Of a stretch of DNA of 58,508 nt, positions 8,660-17,232 are shown one piece after another. The stretch spans positions 1 to 58,508 of the forward strand of contig JAAYRU010000012.1 in NCBI GenBank assembly GCA_012518615.1, written 5' to 3'. This DNA is from Christensenellaceae bacterium (lineage in GTDB: Bacteria > Bacillota > Clostridia > Christensenellales > Aristaeellaceae). Below the pieces are notes generated by a model, which had not been told where the DNA came from, did no database searches, and saw only the letters and a program-made list of their open reading frames with translations. Both the position numbers and the translations under genes were made by a program. Numbering within the stretch: the first letter of the stretch is position 1; each line of letters opens with the position of its first letter.

Positions 8660-8805
8660 GCAAACCACCTCTGTAAATTCCAATATATTTACAGCATCAT
8701 AATAAAATATTTTTTATAGTCTTACAAGTCAGCATACAGAAACAACTGCCTTTTTCATACAAGGTTCCTCGTTATCCATTTCTGGTTTCAACGCTTATAT
8801 AAAAA

Positions 8806-10080
8806 CTAAGGTCTTAGTGCATTAATCGGCACAACATAAACTCCATCTTCTCTCTGATAAGCAAAATTACTCAGTCCACAGATAACCGCTAAAACATCTG
8901 GGGTTTTTGCGCCTTCAGCTTCTAATGCATCTCTTATATTTATTAATGATTTTGCAGCGTCAGCAATTGCATCTGCTCCTAATTTTATTTCAAAAGCTCC
9001 CCATCTACCGTCCTCCAATTGAACAATTGCGTCAATTTCCCTGTTCTTATAATCTTGATAATGATATAACTCGCCCCCTAAGCTCTCCGCATATATTCTT
9101 AAATCTCTTTCACAGAGAGCTTCAAACATAAAACCGAATGTGTTTAAATCATTTAGCAGGTCATTATTATTTGCTCCGAGTACTGCGATAGCTAGGGAAG
9201 GGTCTACAAAATGTCTTTTTGCGTATTGTTTAATGCGTGTAGATGATCTAATATTAGTTGAAAAAGCCATCTGATTATCAATCAAAAATAGTCTTTCAAA
9301 AATGGTCAAATATGTTGATATGGTATCATTGTCAAGTTCGTCATTATCATATTCTACTATATCTCTTCTCAAAGTAGGAATAGAAGCCGTTGTTGATTCG
9401 TTTCTTGCAAGCGATCTTAACAGACGGTGCATTTTCTTTGAATTTCTATTAATCCCTTCCAATCTGTAAATATCGTGATTTATTACTGAACTTATGTATT
9501 CTTTAGGAATTAAGCTGTATTGTTCATAATTTAAGCCTAAACTACCCGGCCACCCGCCTCGAATTGTTAAATTTATAAGTGTTTGTAAATCAACTTCCGG
9601 AGTTGCTTTAGCTTCAAATGTTCCGTCAAATAGAGACTGCAAAGAAACATCTCCAGACGAATCCTTTGATTCAAATAAAGACATAGGTCTCATCCTAATC
9701 GTAGATATTCTACCTGCACCACTATGTAATATCCCTTTTTGTATCGGAGTTGATGAACCTGTTAATATGAACTGTCCCTTTTTTCCTCTTTCATCAACTT
9801 CATGTCTAACTATATCCCAAACCGAAGGCACTTCCTGCCATTCATCAATCAATCTGGGAACTTCTCCTTGCAGTGCTGTTTTAGGTTCCAGTTTCATCAG
9901 TTCTTTATTTTGAAAATTTCTACTGGGGTCACCTAAATATATAGCGCTTTTAGAATGGTGTTTTGAAGTCCAAGTCTTTCCGCACCATTTAGCGCCTTCT
10001 ATACAAACAGCTCCAAAGGTTTCTAACTCCATCTTAACCTGCTTATCTACTAATCTTGGTAAATATGTCTTATTATTCAT
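8806..10080 (-). CDS. AAA_14 / DUF4143 family ATPase
   Basis: 424 residues from the ATG at 10080, preferred over an upstream in-frame ATG because GGAGGAAGG sits directly before it. The N-terminal AAA_14 domain has a P-loop GAKWCGKT (29-36) and a Walker B LIDEWQ (79-80). A sensor-like LTGSS follows near residue 107. The C-terminal third matches DUF4143, with the conserved REIDAIVQ...GAFEIKLG block. These proteins are widespread ATPases of unclear function, often in accessory regions; they resemble fusions of an ATPase with a nuclease-like fold. The promoter carries four 23-bp iterons, suggesting tight regulation. Confidence 0.85.
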   Translation of the reverse strand: MNNKTYLPRLVDKQVKMELETFGAVCIEGAKWCGKTWTSKHHSKSAIYLGDPSRNFQNKELMKLEPKTALQGEVPRLIDEWQEVPSVWDIVRHEVDERGKKGQFILTGSSTPIQKGILHSGAGRISTIRMRPMSLFESKDSSGDVSLQSLFDGTFEAKATPEVDLQTLINLTIRGGWPGSLGLNYEQYSLIPKEYISSVINHDIYRLEGINRNSKKMHRLLRSLARNESTTASIPTLRRDIVEYDNDELDNDTISTYLTIFERLFLIDNQMAFSTNIRSSTRIKQYAKRHFVDPSLAIAVLGANNNDLLNDLNTFGFMFEALCERDLRIYAESLGGELYHYQDYKNREIDAIVQLEDGRWGAFEIKLGADAIADAAKSLINIRDALEAEGAKTPDVLAVICGLSNFAYQREDGVYVVPINALRP

Positions 10081-10101
10081 ACTATCCTTCCTCCAGAAAC
10101 A

Positions 10102-10130
10102 AGAATAACACAAACCGGTCGTATTTGCAA
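10102..10130 (-). promoter_or_regulatory. Promoter of the AAA_14 ATPase gene
   Basis: On the minus strand TTGCAA (10130-10125), 17-base spacer, TATTCT (10107-10102). The spacer contains the first of the four 23-bp iterons, so a repeat-binding protein would cover the polymerase site. Confidence 0.5.
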
Positions 10131-10207
10131 CTTCTATTCGGTTATATTTATTATTTCTATTCGGTCATATTTCGATTTATTAATCGGTCATATTTTGAAT
10201 TTCTGTT
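10116..10207. repeat. Four tandem 23-bp iterons (CGGTCATATTT cores)
   Basis: The 11-base core CGGTCATATTT (variants CGGTCGTATTT and CGGTTATATTT) starts at 10116, 10139, 10162 and 10185, a period of exactly 23. The remaining 12 bases of each unit are AT-rich and partly conserved (..TTTCTATT). They lie between the divergent ATPase and flavoprotein genes. Confidence 0.8.
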
Positions 10208-10252
10208 AAGTCATTGCAAATTATAAAATCATGCTTAAAAAAACCAAAAAAA

Positions 10253-10281
10253 TTGCAGTGTTTTGGAAATCATGATAAACT
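10253..10281 (+). promoter_or_regulatory. Promoter of the flavin reductase gene
   Basis: TTGCAG (10253-10258), 17-base spacer, TAAACT (10276-10281), about 110 bases before the chosen ATG. The leader between them shows no riboswitch that I recognise. Confidence 0.4.
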
Positions 10282-10389
10282 GAATAGAGGTAGTAGCTTC
10301 ACTTTGATTATTGCCTAAAGAGGTGAGTACAATTATTGAATATCTTTATAGACAAAGTGAGGCTCAAAAAAAGAAATGGAGGACATGCA

Positions 10390-12279
10390 ATGCAAAAAAA
10401 GCTACAAGCACTATTGTTAGTTATCGCTATGCTACTTACAGTTTGTGTAGGATACGCTGAGGGCGCCTATAAGGCGGGTACCTATGATGTTAAGGTTGAC
10501 GGCTTTGGCGGCGAGATGACTGTTTCCGTTACCTTTACCGCAGACAAGCTGGAAAGCGTTGTTGTTGGCGACAACAGTGAAACACCCGGTATTGGAACTC
10601 CTGCTATCGAGCAGCTTCCCGGTGCAATTGTTGACAACCAATCCTTGGCAGTTGATAGCTTAACAGGCGCTACTGTTACCTCTGATGCCATAAAGAAGGC
10701 AGTTGAGGAAGCGATTGCGGAAGCAGGCGGCGATGTTGAGGCATGGAAGACCGCGGCAGTTGATAAGGGTCCCAAAGAAGCCGTTGAAGAAACAGCGGAT
10801 ATTATCGTTATCGGCGGCGGCGGCGCGGGATTATCAGCAGCAGTTTCCGCAGCTGAAAATGGCGCAACCGTTATACTGATTGAAAAAACCGCGGCTCTTG
10901 GCGGTAACACTGTTCGCGCAGGTGGTCCCTTCAATGCTGCTGACCCCGCTCGTCAGGCTAACTTCCCGGCGGCATCTGAAGCCGCAATGGCAACGGTTTA
11001 CGCACTTGCTGAAGAAGAAGCCAAATCCCCTGAACACCAAGCGGTTATGGATCAGTTGAAGGCTGACCTTGAAGCTTATGAAGCGGGCGAGAAAAACTAT
11101 CTGTTTGACTCTATTGCCCTGCATACCCTGCAGACCTACGCAGGCGGAGACTATTTGGGCTATTTTGACCTTATCCAGAAGATGACAGGTGAAGCGCTTG
11201 AAACCACCGAATGGATGGCAGGCAATGGCGTAGTCTGGAAAGATGATATCTCTACCGTGCCCGGCGGACTCTGGCCTCGCACCCATGTTCCACAAGGCTC
11301 TGCAGGCGGCGACTATATCAAAGCCGGTCAGGAAAAATCAGAATCCCTTGGAGTTAAGATAATACTAAATTGCAAGGGTGAAGAACTTATCGTTGAAAAC
11401 GACCGTGTTGTCGGTGTGAAAGCCGAAATGACAGACGGAACACCGGTTACACTGAATGCCAATAAGGCTGTTGTAATTGCTACCGGTGGTTTTGCGGCAA
11501 ATAAGGAAATGCGCAAACAGTATGATCCGAGCCTAAATGAGAACCTTGGCACAACCAATACGCCTGCGGCAACTGGTGACGGTATCTTCATGGCTCAAAA
11601 AGTTGGCGCTAACCTAGTCGGTATGGAATACATACAGTGTCTGCCCTTGGGCGACCCGGAAACAGGCGCACTTAGCGGCTGGATGGGCGCTATCGGTGTT
11701 GAATACTACTATCAGGTAAATAAAGAAGGTCTTCGTTTCATGGCGGAAGACGGCAGGCGCGACACTATGACGCAGGCTCTGCTTAAACAGACCGATTCCA
11801 TGAGCTATGTCATCACCGATACCAACAGTGAAGGAGCAGATAATGGCCTTAATCTCTGGGGCGATGATATTGAGGACTTGGTAGCCAAAGGACGTATATT
11901 CCGTGCGGATACCATTGAAGAGCTGGCTGAAAAAGTTGGTCTTGACCCTGCGGTGCTCAAAGCCACCCATGACCAGTTCAACGCTTATGTTGCGGCAGGG
12001 GAAGATGCGGACTTTGGCCGCAGCCTATTTGGCGCTCCTATTGACAATGCTCCCTTCTATGCATCTCCCAGAATGCCCACCGTACACCACACAATGGGTG
12101 GTATTGAAATCGACCTTAAGGGCCATGTACTCGATGCAGATGGCAACACAATTCCTGGTCTCTACGCGGCGGGCGAAGTTACCGGCGGTATCCACGGAGC
12201 TAACCGTCTCGGCGGAAATGCCTTGCTTGACATTCATGTATTTGGACGCGAAGCAGGTAAAAACGCAGCTGCTGAATAA
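10390..12279 (+). CDS. Exported FMN-binding / FAD-dependent fumarate-reductase-like flavoprotein
   Basis: 629 residues from the ATG at 10390 (ATGGAGGA just upstream; an in-frame start at 10336 has no such site and would spoil the signal peptide). Order: signal peptide (1-22), FMN_bind domain (about 25-110) with the flavin-attachment type motif LTGATVTS (91-98), a linker, then the FAD-binding fumarate reductase / succinate dehydrogenase domain from residue 136 (IIVIGGGGAGLSAA) to the end. HTMGG and the C-terminal ANRLGGNALLD block are typical of flavocytochrome c / urocanate reductase relatives. No CxxCH haem motif is present. It probably reduces fumarate or a similar unsaturated acid outside the membrane; the threonine in TGAT would be flavinylated by an ApbE not seen here. 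Confidence 0.88.
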   Translation: MQKKLQALLLVIAMLLTVCVGYAEGAYKAGTYDVKVDGFGGEMTVSVTFTADKLESVVVGDNSETPGIGTPAIEQLPGAIVDNQSLAVDSLTGATVTSDAIKKAVEEAIAEAGGDVEAWKTAAVDKGPKEAVEETADIIVIGGGGAGLSAAVSAAENGATVILIEKTAALGGNTVRAGGPFNAADPARQANFPAASEAAMATVYALAEEEAKSPEHQAVMDQLKADLEAYEAGEKNYLFDSIALHTLQTYAGGDYLGYFDLIQKMTGEALETTEWMAGNGVVWKDDISTVPGGLWPRTHVPQGSAGGDYIKAGQEKSESLGVKIILNCKGEELIVENDRVVGVKAEMTDGTPVTLNANKAVVIATGGFAANKEMRKQYDPSLNENLGTTNTPAATGDGIFMAQKVGANLVGMEYIQCLPLGDPETGALSGWMGAIGVEYYYQVNKEGLRFMAEDGRRDTMTQALLKQTDSMSYVITDTNSEGADNGLNLWGDDIEDLVAKGRIFRADTIEELAEKVGLDPAVLKATHDQFNAYVAAGEDADFGRSLFGAPIDNAPFYASPRMPTVHHTMGGIEIDLKGHVLDADGNTIPGLYAAGEVTGGIHGANRLGGNALLDIHVFGREAGKNAAAE

Positions 12280-12298
12280 TACATACAATAACGACGAC

Positions 12299-12323
12299 GA
12301 GACCTTGCCATGTGCAGGGTCTC
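12299..12323 (+). terminator. Intrinsic terminator after the flavin reductase
   Basis: GAGACC (12299) pairs with GGTCTC (to 12323), with inner TGC/GCA pairs, followed by TTTGCTTCTG. It sits 20 bases after the stop. Confidence 0.6.
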
Positions 12324-12386
12324 TTTGCTTCTGTCAAGAAAATTCTGGAGTGATTTGTGGTGTTTTGCTGGAGTAATTTGCGATTA

Positions 12387-12545
12387 ATACTTATCTCAGT
12401 TTAAATCAGCGCATAGATTGCAGCGAATTTTTTGATTTGGCAAAGCTTTAAGAAGGAAACATAGTGGCGCTATATTGACTGAGTAAAGCAAAGACAAATC
12501 GGAAAAGTTGCGCAAGATAAAGCTGATTTAGGCTGAGATAAGTAT
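12387..12545 (+). mobile_element. MITE-like repeat, copy A (159 bp)
   Basis: Bounded by ATACTTATCTCAG and its inverted counterpart CTGAGATAAGTAT. The interior is shared with the copies at 28375-28533 (opposite orientation) and 33087-33247: GCGCATAGATTGCAG..., a TTTTTTGATTTGGCAAAGCTT block, a CATAGTGGCGCTATG palindrome and GATAAAGCTGATTTAGG. It has no coding capacity. The surrounding 12324-12758 otherwise contains only AT-rich non-coding DNA. Confidence 0.75.
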
Positions 12546-12758
12546 AAATTGTTGTCCTTTAGAATCGACATGCCTTCGGTGTCAATTTATGGCACCGATT
12601 AAAAAATATCATGTTTGAGCAGTACTTTTTGAGATTAAAGCTTTGTTGAGGCTTTGAACCCCTTTTAGTTACATAGTTCCTCTCCTGAATCGGGGTCTTA
12701 GATATAGTCTGCTTTCACGAAGAATAAAGCGAAAAATCAACATGACAACTATCAGTTT

Positions 12759-13232
12759 TTAAGCTTGCCAGTTTTTACATACATCAATCCAGCAAATAGA
12801 ACCCGAATGCTTTTCTAACTCCGCTATGGAAAGTTCAATAGCGCTATTGCTGCTGCCACAGGCGGGAAATACAGACGAAAACCTTTTAAGCGAATCATCA
12901 AGATATACTGAAACGTCTTCGTTTATAGCAAACGGGCATACACCGCCCACAGCATGACCGACTAAGCTTTCTGCCTCATTAGGTGTGAGCATCTTTGCTT
13001 TCGTGCCGAATTGAGCTTTATATTTGGGGTTGTCTATTTTTGCGTCGCCTGCCGTAACTATAAGAACGGCTTGCCCGTTTACCATGAAGGAAAGCGTCTT
13101 TGCTATACGGCAAGGCTCGCACCCAAGCGCTTGAGCCGCCAACTCCACTGTGGCGCTGGATACATCAAACTCTTTTACTCTATCCGCCATTCCGTATTTT
13201 GAGAAATACTCTTTTACTTTTTCAATAGCCAT
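12759..13232 (-). CDS. YbaK/EbsC (ProX-like) aminoacyl-tRNA deacylase
   Basis: 157 residues, the single-domain size of the YbaK/EbsC family that hydrolyses mischarged tRNAs (for example Cys-tRNA-Pro or Ala-tRNA-Pro) in trans. The family lysine lies in the CRIAKTLSFMV block near residue 45, and the GHAVGGVCPFAI block (near 92-103) lines the substrate pocket. GGAGG precedes the ATG. It is a single gene on the minus strand, followed at a distance by the flavoprotein's terminator and a MITE-like repeat. Confidence 0.88.
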   Translation of the reverse strand: MAIEKVKEYFSKYGMADRVKEFDVSSATVELAAQALGCEPCRIAKTLSFMVNGQAVLIVTAGDAKIDNPKYKAQFGTKAKMLTPNEAESLVGHAVGGVCPFAINEDVSVYLDDSLKRFSSVFPACGSSNSAIELSIAELEKHSGSICWIDVCKNWQA

Positions 13233-13304
13233 ATAGCCTCCTACACACTCTACCAGTGCAACAAATATTTATAAAACAAGTTTACCGTGTTTATCTTGTT
13301 TTTA

Positions 13305-13619
13305 CTAATCAGCTTCATCTTCTAAAGCTTCCAATAGAAAACTTACAGGGCGAAAACCGTCATTACAGGAAATCATAGCGGATTTTTTGTTCTTCATCCA
13401 GCCGCTGTATATATCTTCGCCGCCATGAGCTAAAGTCATTACAAAGGGCGACATAGTTTCCCAAGCGCTGTCGCACAGTTCTTCCGGTTTTCGCCAGCCG
13501 TTTGCGACAAAAACCTGCCCTTCTACTAAATTGCAGGCATTATCAATAGGGTTCTCATATTCATTTATGAGATCCTTATGCACTGCTATTTTCTTTACCG
13601 TAATCTTTACTTTTTTCAT
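13305..13619 (-). CDS. TIGR04076-like small protein
   Basis: 104 residues. It begins KKVKITVKKIAVHKDLINEY, has a central EGQVFVANGWRKPEELCDSAWETM block and ends with the CNDGFRPVSFLLEAL stretch. This layout fits the small TIGR04076 family common in anaerobes. Function is unknown; cysteines at the conserved positions (C28, C48, C85 approximately) could bind a metal. The start is supported by AAGGA upstream. It lies 73 bases from the YbaK-like gene on the same strand. Confidence 0.7.
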   Translation of the reverse strand: MKKVKITVKKIAVHKDLINEYENPIDNACNLVEGQVFVANGWRKPEELCDSAWETMSPFVMTLAHGGEDIYSGWMKNKKSAMISCNDGFRPVSFLLEALEDEAD

Positions 13620-13774
13620 AATTCTATATCCTTAAAATTTAACACCCTTATATAAGCTTAAGTTTTATTTTGACCAATCACCAATACCTCTTTTTAGGGG
13701 CTTGCTAATATTATACAAGATATTCCTTAAGTTTGTATACTAAGGGTAGGGGTAGACTATATGTGTTTGTGTTT

Positions 13775-13934
13775 TCCACTATGGTTATTTCGTTCATTTC
13801 CAAATTATTCCCATGATTTTTGCAATTATTTGAGGAATATTCCTATCCTTTTTGCGGATATTTTCAAATTATTCATATGGATTTTGCGATTATTCTGGAT
13901 TTATTCCTATGCTTTTTGGGTTCTGCGCTTTCTT
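13775..13934. repeat. Five tandem 32-bp degenerate repeats
   Basis: Units start at 13775, 13807, 13839, 13871 and 13903, exactly 32 bases apart. The shared pattern is ATTCCTATG, then a T-rich run with TTTTGCG, then ATTATTT. The best conserved units are 13807-13902; the first and last are more diverged. The region lies in 13620-14004, between two minus-strand genes, and otherwise contains nothing I recognise. Reading frames across it only translate the repeat. Confidence 0.75.
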
Positions 13935-14004
13935 TGGCGTTATCGGACAAGCTCTTTTTCGATTATATAATCATTTTTTCATATGTAATACGCAATACTC
14001 ATTA

Positions 14005-15018
14005 TCATCTAACGCATATAGGAGGTTTTCTCTTGATAATATCTAAAATATTACACAATACCTTCTCTCCTAAAGTTTTATCCCGCTGAAATAGTGACAT
14101 ATAAGTCAAAACATTGGGATACTGCGACAGCAAGCATAAATTACGATAAAGCGGCAAAGCTATTTTTTCTGTTTCATTTAATGTATATTCACTCAGAATG
14201 ATAGCTAAATTCTGCTGTTGTTCATTAAGCCAGCAGGAGATAACTTTCTCTATATTTTCCTCTTTAATATTGGTGAAATCAGGAAATCCATTGCTTTCCG
14301 CACAGAAATTATTTACATTTACTTCTGTTCCTGCCATGTTAAAATCTATTAGCCCGACAAACTTTCCGTCTTTTATTAAAATATTTGAGCTGTTCAAATC
14401 GCCTTGAATTACTGTTCGCGGCAAATTCTTATATATCTTTTTGAGCATATTTCTGCTTTCTTCGTTAGCTGCTACAACAGCCGCCGCAAGCTCGGGAAGC
14501 TCTTGCTCCGAAAGAAAATCAACTAAAATATCCAGATTTTCCTGTTTTTCATCGATTTTTTCATCCAGCGGAGCAAGCTCGAAAATTGACCACATGCTCA
14601 TAGTTTCTGATAAATCTATCCCGCTAAATTCGCTGGAAAATCGACCTATCATTTTTAATATATCAGGCATAATTGTTTTGGCAAAGATATGCTTATCCAT
14701 ATGCTCACAGGTTTCATAATCCAAGTATTCAGAAACATAGGCAATATGAGAATCTAATGGCAGCATGTATTTATCGGAATTATTTTTGAAAAGCCTTGGC
14801 GCAAGTACATTGATTTTACGATAACGCTCTGCCAGTCTGTCAATTTCTGCCAGTCTTTTTTCTGTTATTTCATTGCTGTTAATCCGCAAAACATATTTAT
14901 TATCAATAATGATATTCAACCTATAGTCATTATTTTTACTAGAATCAATAATTTTATACACTGAAAAACTATCTATGCCATAGCGACGTAGTGTTTTTGC
15001 CATGTTTTCTCTGTCCAT
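14005..15018 (-). CDS. APH-family phosphotransferase (aminoglycoside/choline kinase-like)
   Basis: 337 residues, the usual length for APH-fold kinases. The N-lobe holds the DYRLNIIIDNKYVLRIN strands with the ATP-binding lysine near residue 42. The catalytic loop reads QGDLNSSNIL (near 210-219), where the usual histidine of HGDxxxxN is glutamine while the catalytic aspartate and asparagine remain. The metal-binding DFxxAG is present as LIDFNMAG. Substrate unknown: small-molecule kinase or antibiotic-modifying enzyme. It lies downstream of the ArsR-ABC genes on the same strand, 102 bases from the permease gene, so co-transcription is possible. Confidence 0.75.
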   Translation of the reverse strand: MDRENMAKTLRRYGIDSFSVYKIIDSSKNNDYRLNIIIDNKYVLRINSNEITEKRLAEIDRLAERYRKINVLAPRLFKNNSDKYMLPLDSHIAYVSEYLDYETCEHMDKHIFAKTIMPDILKMIGRFSSEFSGIDLSETMSMWSIFELAPLDEKIDEKQENLDILVDFLSEQELPELAAAVVAANEESRNMLKKIYKNLPRTVIQGDLNSSNILIKDGKFVGLIDFNMAGTEVNVNNFCAESNGFPDFTNIKEENIEKVISCWLNEQQQNLAIILSEYTLNETEKIALPLYRNLCLLSQYPNVLTYMSLFQRDKTLGEKVLCNILDIIKRKPPICVR

Positions 15019-15120
15019 TTACATAAACCCTCGTTTATCCGAAAGCACTTGTTTTGTTACTTTTGCATTATATGACAGGCTCCCCCTATTATGTCAAGTT
15101 ATTTCAAAAAGCAAGTTGTT

Positions 15121-15852
15121 TTATAAAACCCACTTTCTGTTTATATTGTGCTTACTAATTAAAAATAATGCTACGGAAAAAAACAGCAGCATACAGAAAG
15201 ACAATACCGGAGAAAAAATATTCACTCCCGTAATGGCGCCTTTAAGTATATCCGCTCCGTAAGTTAACGGCAAACAGTAGGAAATAGGGCGTAAAAACAC
15301 AGGTAAATCTGATATTGGAATAAACAATCCGCAGAGAAACAGCATAGGAAAGCGGAAGAAATTTGAGAAAGTTTGCGCTTCAAATACTTGTTTGGCGGAT
15401 ACTGCAATCATCAGCCCCATTAATGCTGAGCTTAAAGCAATCATAAAAACAGCAGGCAATATTATTCCAAAGTTTACTCCTTTTAAATCTATAAAGAAAC
15501 TTGCAAAAACTATAGGAACAAAGGCGTTAAACATACCGAATATAATCGTCCCCGCTATTTTTGCTAAAAGCATTAAATTTAAGCTTATAGGCGCCAGCAT
15601 TAAACGCTCAAAAGACCTACCGCTGCGCTCGAAAGTAATAGTTACAGCAAGCATTGATGTTGTACCGAATAAAATACTCATAGCCATTAAACCCGGAAGC
15701 AGTTCCAAAATATTTTTTCCGGGAGAGCGAATAAGCTGCATTAATGACCACGATAGCGGAAAAATAATCCCCCAGCTTATATTAGGCGGTTTAAGATAAT
15801 AATTCTTTATATCTTTTTTCAATATATTCCAAAAAGCGATTAGGCTCTTCAT
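15121..15852 (-). CDS. ABC-2 type transporter permease
   Basis: 243 residues with about six membrane segments and a typical ABC-2 layout: a cytoplasmic N-terminal helix (FWNILKKDIKNYYL), paired helices from residue 30, and the C-terminal pair ending KHNINRKWVL. It should pair with the ATPase encoded just upstream; the two genes overlap by ATGA. GGAGGG precedes the start. The exported substrate is unknown; drug or lipid export is common for this family. Confidence 0.85.
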   Translation of the reverse strand: MKSLIAFWNILKKDIKNYYLKPPNISWGIIFPLSWSLMQLIRSPGKNILELLPGLMAMSILFGTTSMLAVTITFERSGRSFERLMLAPISLNLMLLAKIAGTIIFGMFNAFVPIVFASFFIDLKGVNFGIILPAVFMIALSSALMGLMIAVSAKQVFEAQTFSNFFRFPMLFLCGLFIPISDLPVFLRPISYCLPLTYGADILKGAITGVNIFSPVLSFCMLLFFSVALFLISKHNINRKWVL

Positions 15853-16811
15853 TTGCGCCCTCCTTTTTTATCGTCCCTTTTAAGCTCTGAAGATTCTATG
15901 CCGGTAAGCTTAACGAATACATCTTCTAAGGAAGGGCGCAGTTCTTTTGCCTCATACACGTCAATTCCTTTATCATTTAGAAAATTCATAACAGGCAGCA
16001 GTGAAATCCTCTCTTCCGATTCCATAATAAAAGTATTGTCGCCTTGAACAGCTACTTTGCTTCCCTTAAAATTATTTTTAAGTTCAGCAGTAATATTTTC
16101 AGCGGATTTACTTGTAACAAACCGAATAGCATGGGCATGAGAAACGCTGTCCATAAGTTCTGAAGTAGTACCGGAAGCGACGATTTGCCCATTTGCGATA
16201 AAAGCGATACGGTCACAAATACGCTCGGCTTCTTCTATATAGTGGGTGGTTAGAAAAACTGTTGTTCCTTGCTCTTTCAAAGCTACTATCATTTTTCTAA
16301 TTTGCCTTGAACTTTCAACATCTATGCCGGTTGTAGGCTCATCTAAAAACAATATCTGCGGCGAATGTATAAGCGCTGCTGCAATTGTAAGTTTGCGTTT
16401 CATTCCTTTGGAATAAGCTTTAAAAGGACGCTTGCCGGCATCTTTAAGTCTGAATTCTTCTAAAAGATGCCGGGCTTTTGTTTCTCTCTCGCTTTTTTCC
16501 ATGCCGTATAAAGCGGCGCAAAAACACAAATTGTCAAAGCCGTCCATTTCGTTATAGAGGTTGCTTTCGTCAGCGACAATTCCCATTATAGATTGCGCTT
16601 TTTTAGTTTGCTTTATTGCATCTATGCCGTTGATTAAAATTTCTCCGGCTGTGGGTCTTGCAAGACCTATCATCATGTTTATTGTGGATGTTTTTCCTGC
16701 TCCGTTCGGTCCTAAGAAGCCGAATATCTCTCCTTTTTGTACTTCAAAAGAAATATTGTTTACAGCAGTAAAATCACCATATGTTTTTGTTAAGTTAGTA
16801 ACAGCGAGCAT
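15849..16811 (-). CDS. ABC transporter ATP-binding protein
   Basis: 320 residues from the ATG at 16811 (AAAAGGA eight bases upstream); an in-frame start 27 bases earlier lacks a site. Walker A is GPNGAGKTST, the signature is YSKGMKRKL, and Walker B is ILFLDEPTTGID, with an H-loop histidine in TTHY. The C-terminal 90 residues form the regulatory extension seen in CcmA/NatA-like exporters. It partners with the overlapping permease gene and sits 23 bases after the ArsR gene in one operon. Confidence 0.9.
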   Translation of the reverse strand: MLAVTNLTKTYGDFTAVNNISFEVQKGEIFGFLGPNGAGKTSTINMMIGLARPTAGEILINGIDAIKQTKKAQSIMGIVADESNLYNEMDGFDNLCFCAALYGMEKSERETKARHLLEEFRLKDAGKRPFKAYSKGMKRKLTIAAALIHSPQILFLDEPTTGIDVESSRQIRKMIVALKEQGTTVFLTTHYIEEAERICDRIAFIANGQIVASGTTSELMDSVSHAHAIRFVTSKSAENITAELKNNFKGSKVAVQGDNTFIMESEERISLLPVMNFLNDKGIDVYEAKELRPSLEDVFVKLTGIESSELKRDDKKGGRK

Positions 16812-16834
16812 TTCTTTAGTCCTTTTATTTATTA

Positions 16835-17218
16835 TCAACTATTTTTGCCGTGGCAGAATTCCTTTACCTCATCACTGCATGTGCCTTTTTTGGGGCATTC
16901 TTTCTCTTCGTTAGCAGGGCAGTCATCGCGTTTTTCGGGTTGACAGGCTTCCTGCTCTATAGCTGCCAGCTCTTTTATCTCTTTAGCCAGTTCGTGCAAC
17001 ACTTCTCTTTTTACAGTATAGTGCATATAATATCCGCGCTTTTCCCCAACAAGCAAACCTGCCTCACGCAATACCTTTAGATGTTGCGATACAGTTGCCT
17101 CTGTTAGTGCGAGTTCATTTGCCAAAGCGCGCACGCAATAGTTGTGCTTTAACAGCAATTTCAAAATACTCATACGCGAATCATCTGCAATAGCTTTCAA
17201 TACTTTTGTTTTGTCCAT
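16835..17218 (-). CDS. ArsR-family transcriptional regulator with cysteine-rich tail
   Basis: 127 residues. Residues 1-85 form the winged helix of the ArsR/SmtB family, with the recognition helix TEATVSQHLKVLREAG. The last 40 residues are unusual: acidic and lysine-rich, with five cysteines (in EACQP, DDCPA, KECPK, GTCSD, EFCHG) and a final histidine. That composition suggests metal or thiol sensing, but the usual alpha3 CxC motif is absent. It is the first gene of an ArsR-ATPase-permease operon, and palindromes over its own promoter indicate autoregulation. Confidence 0.88.
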   Translation of the reverse strand: MDKTKVLKAIADDSRMSILKLLLKHNYCVRALANELALTEATVSQHLKVLREAGLLVGEKRGYYMHYTVKREVLHELAKEIKELAAIEQEACQPEKRDDCPANEEKECPKKGTCSDEVKEFCHGKNS

Positions 17219-17232
17219 AATAATTCTCCTTA

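Noticed and set aside
13775-13934. The 32-bp repeats as a CRISPR array
   Set aside because: Units are directly adjacent with no spacers, are poorly conserved and have no cas genes nearby.
13761-14089. Three overlapping hydrophobic plus-strand frames
   Set aside because: They only translate the 32-bp repeat array; the period of 32 shifts frame each unit, and no start signal is present.
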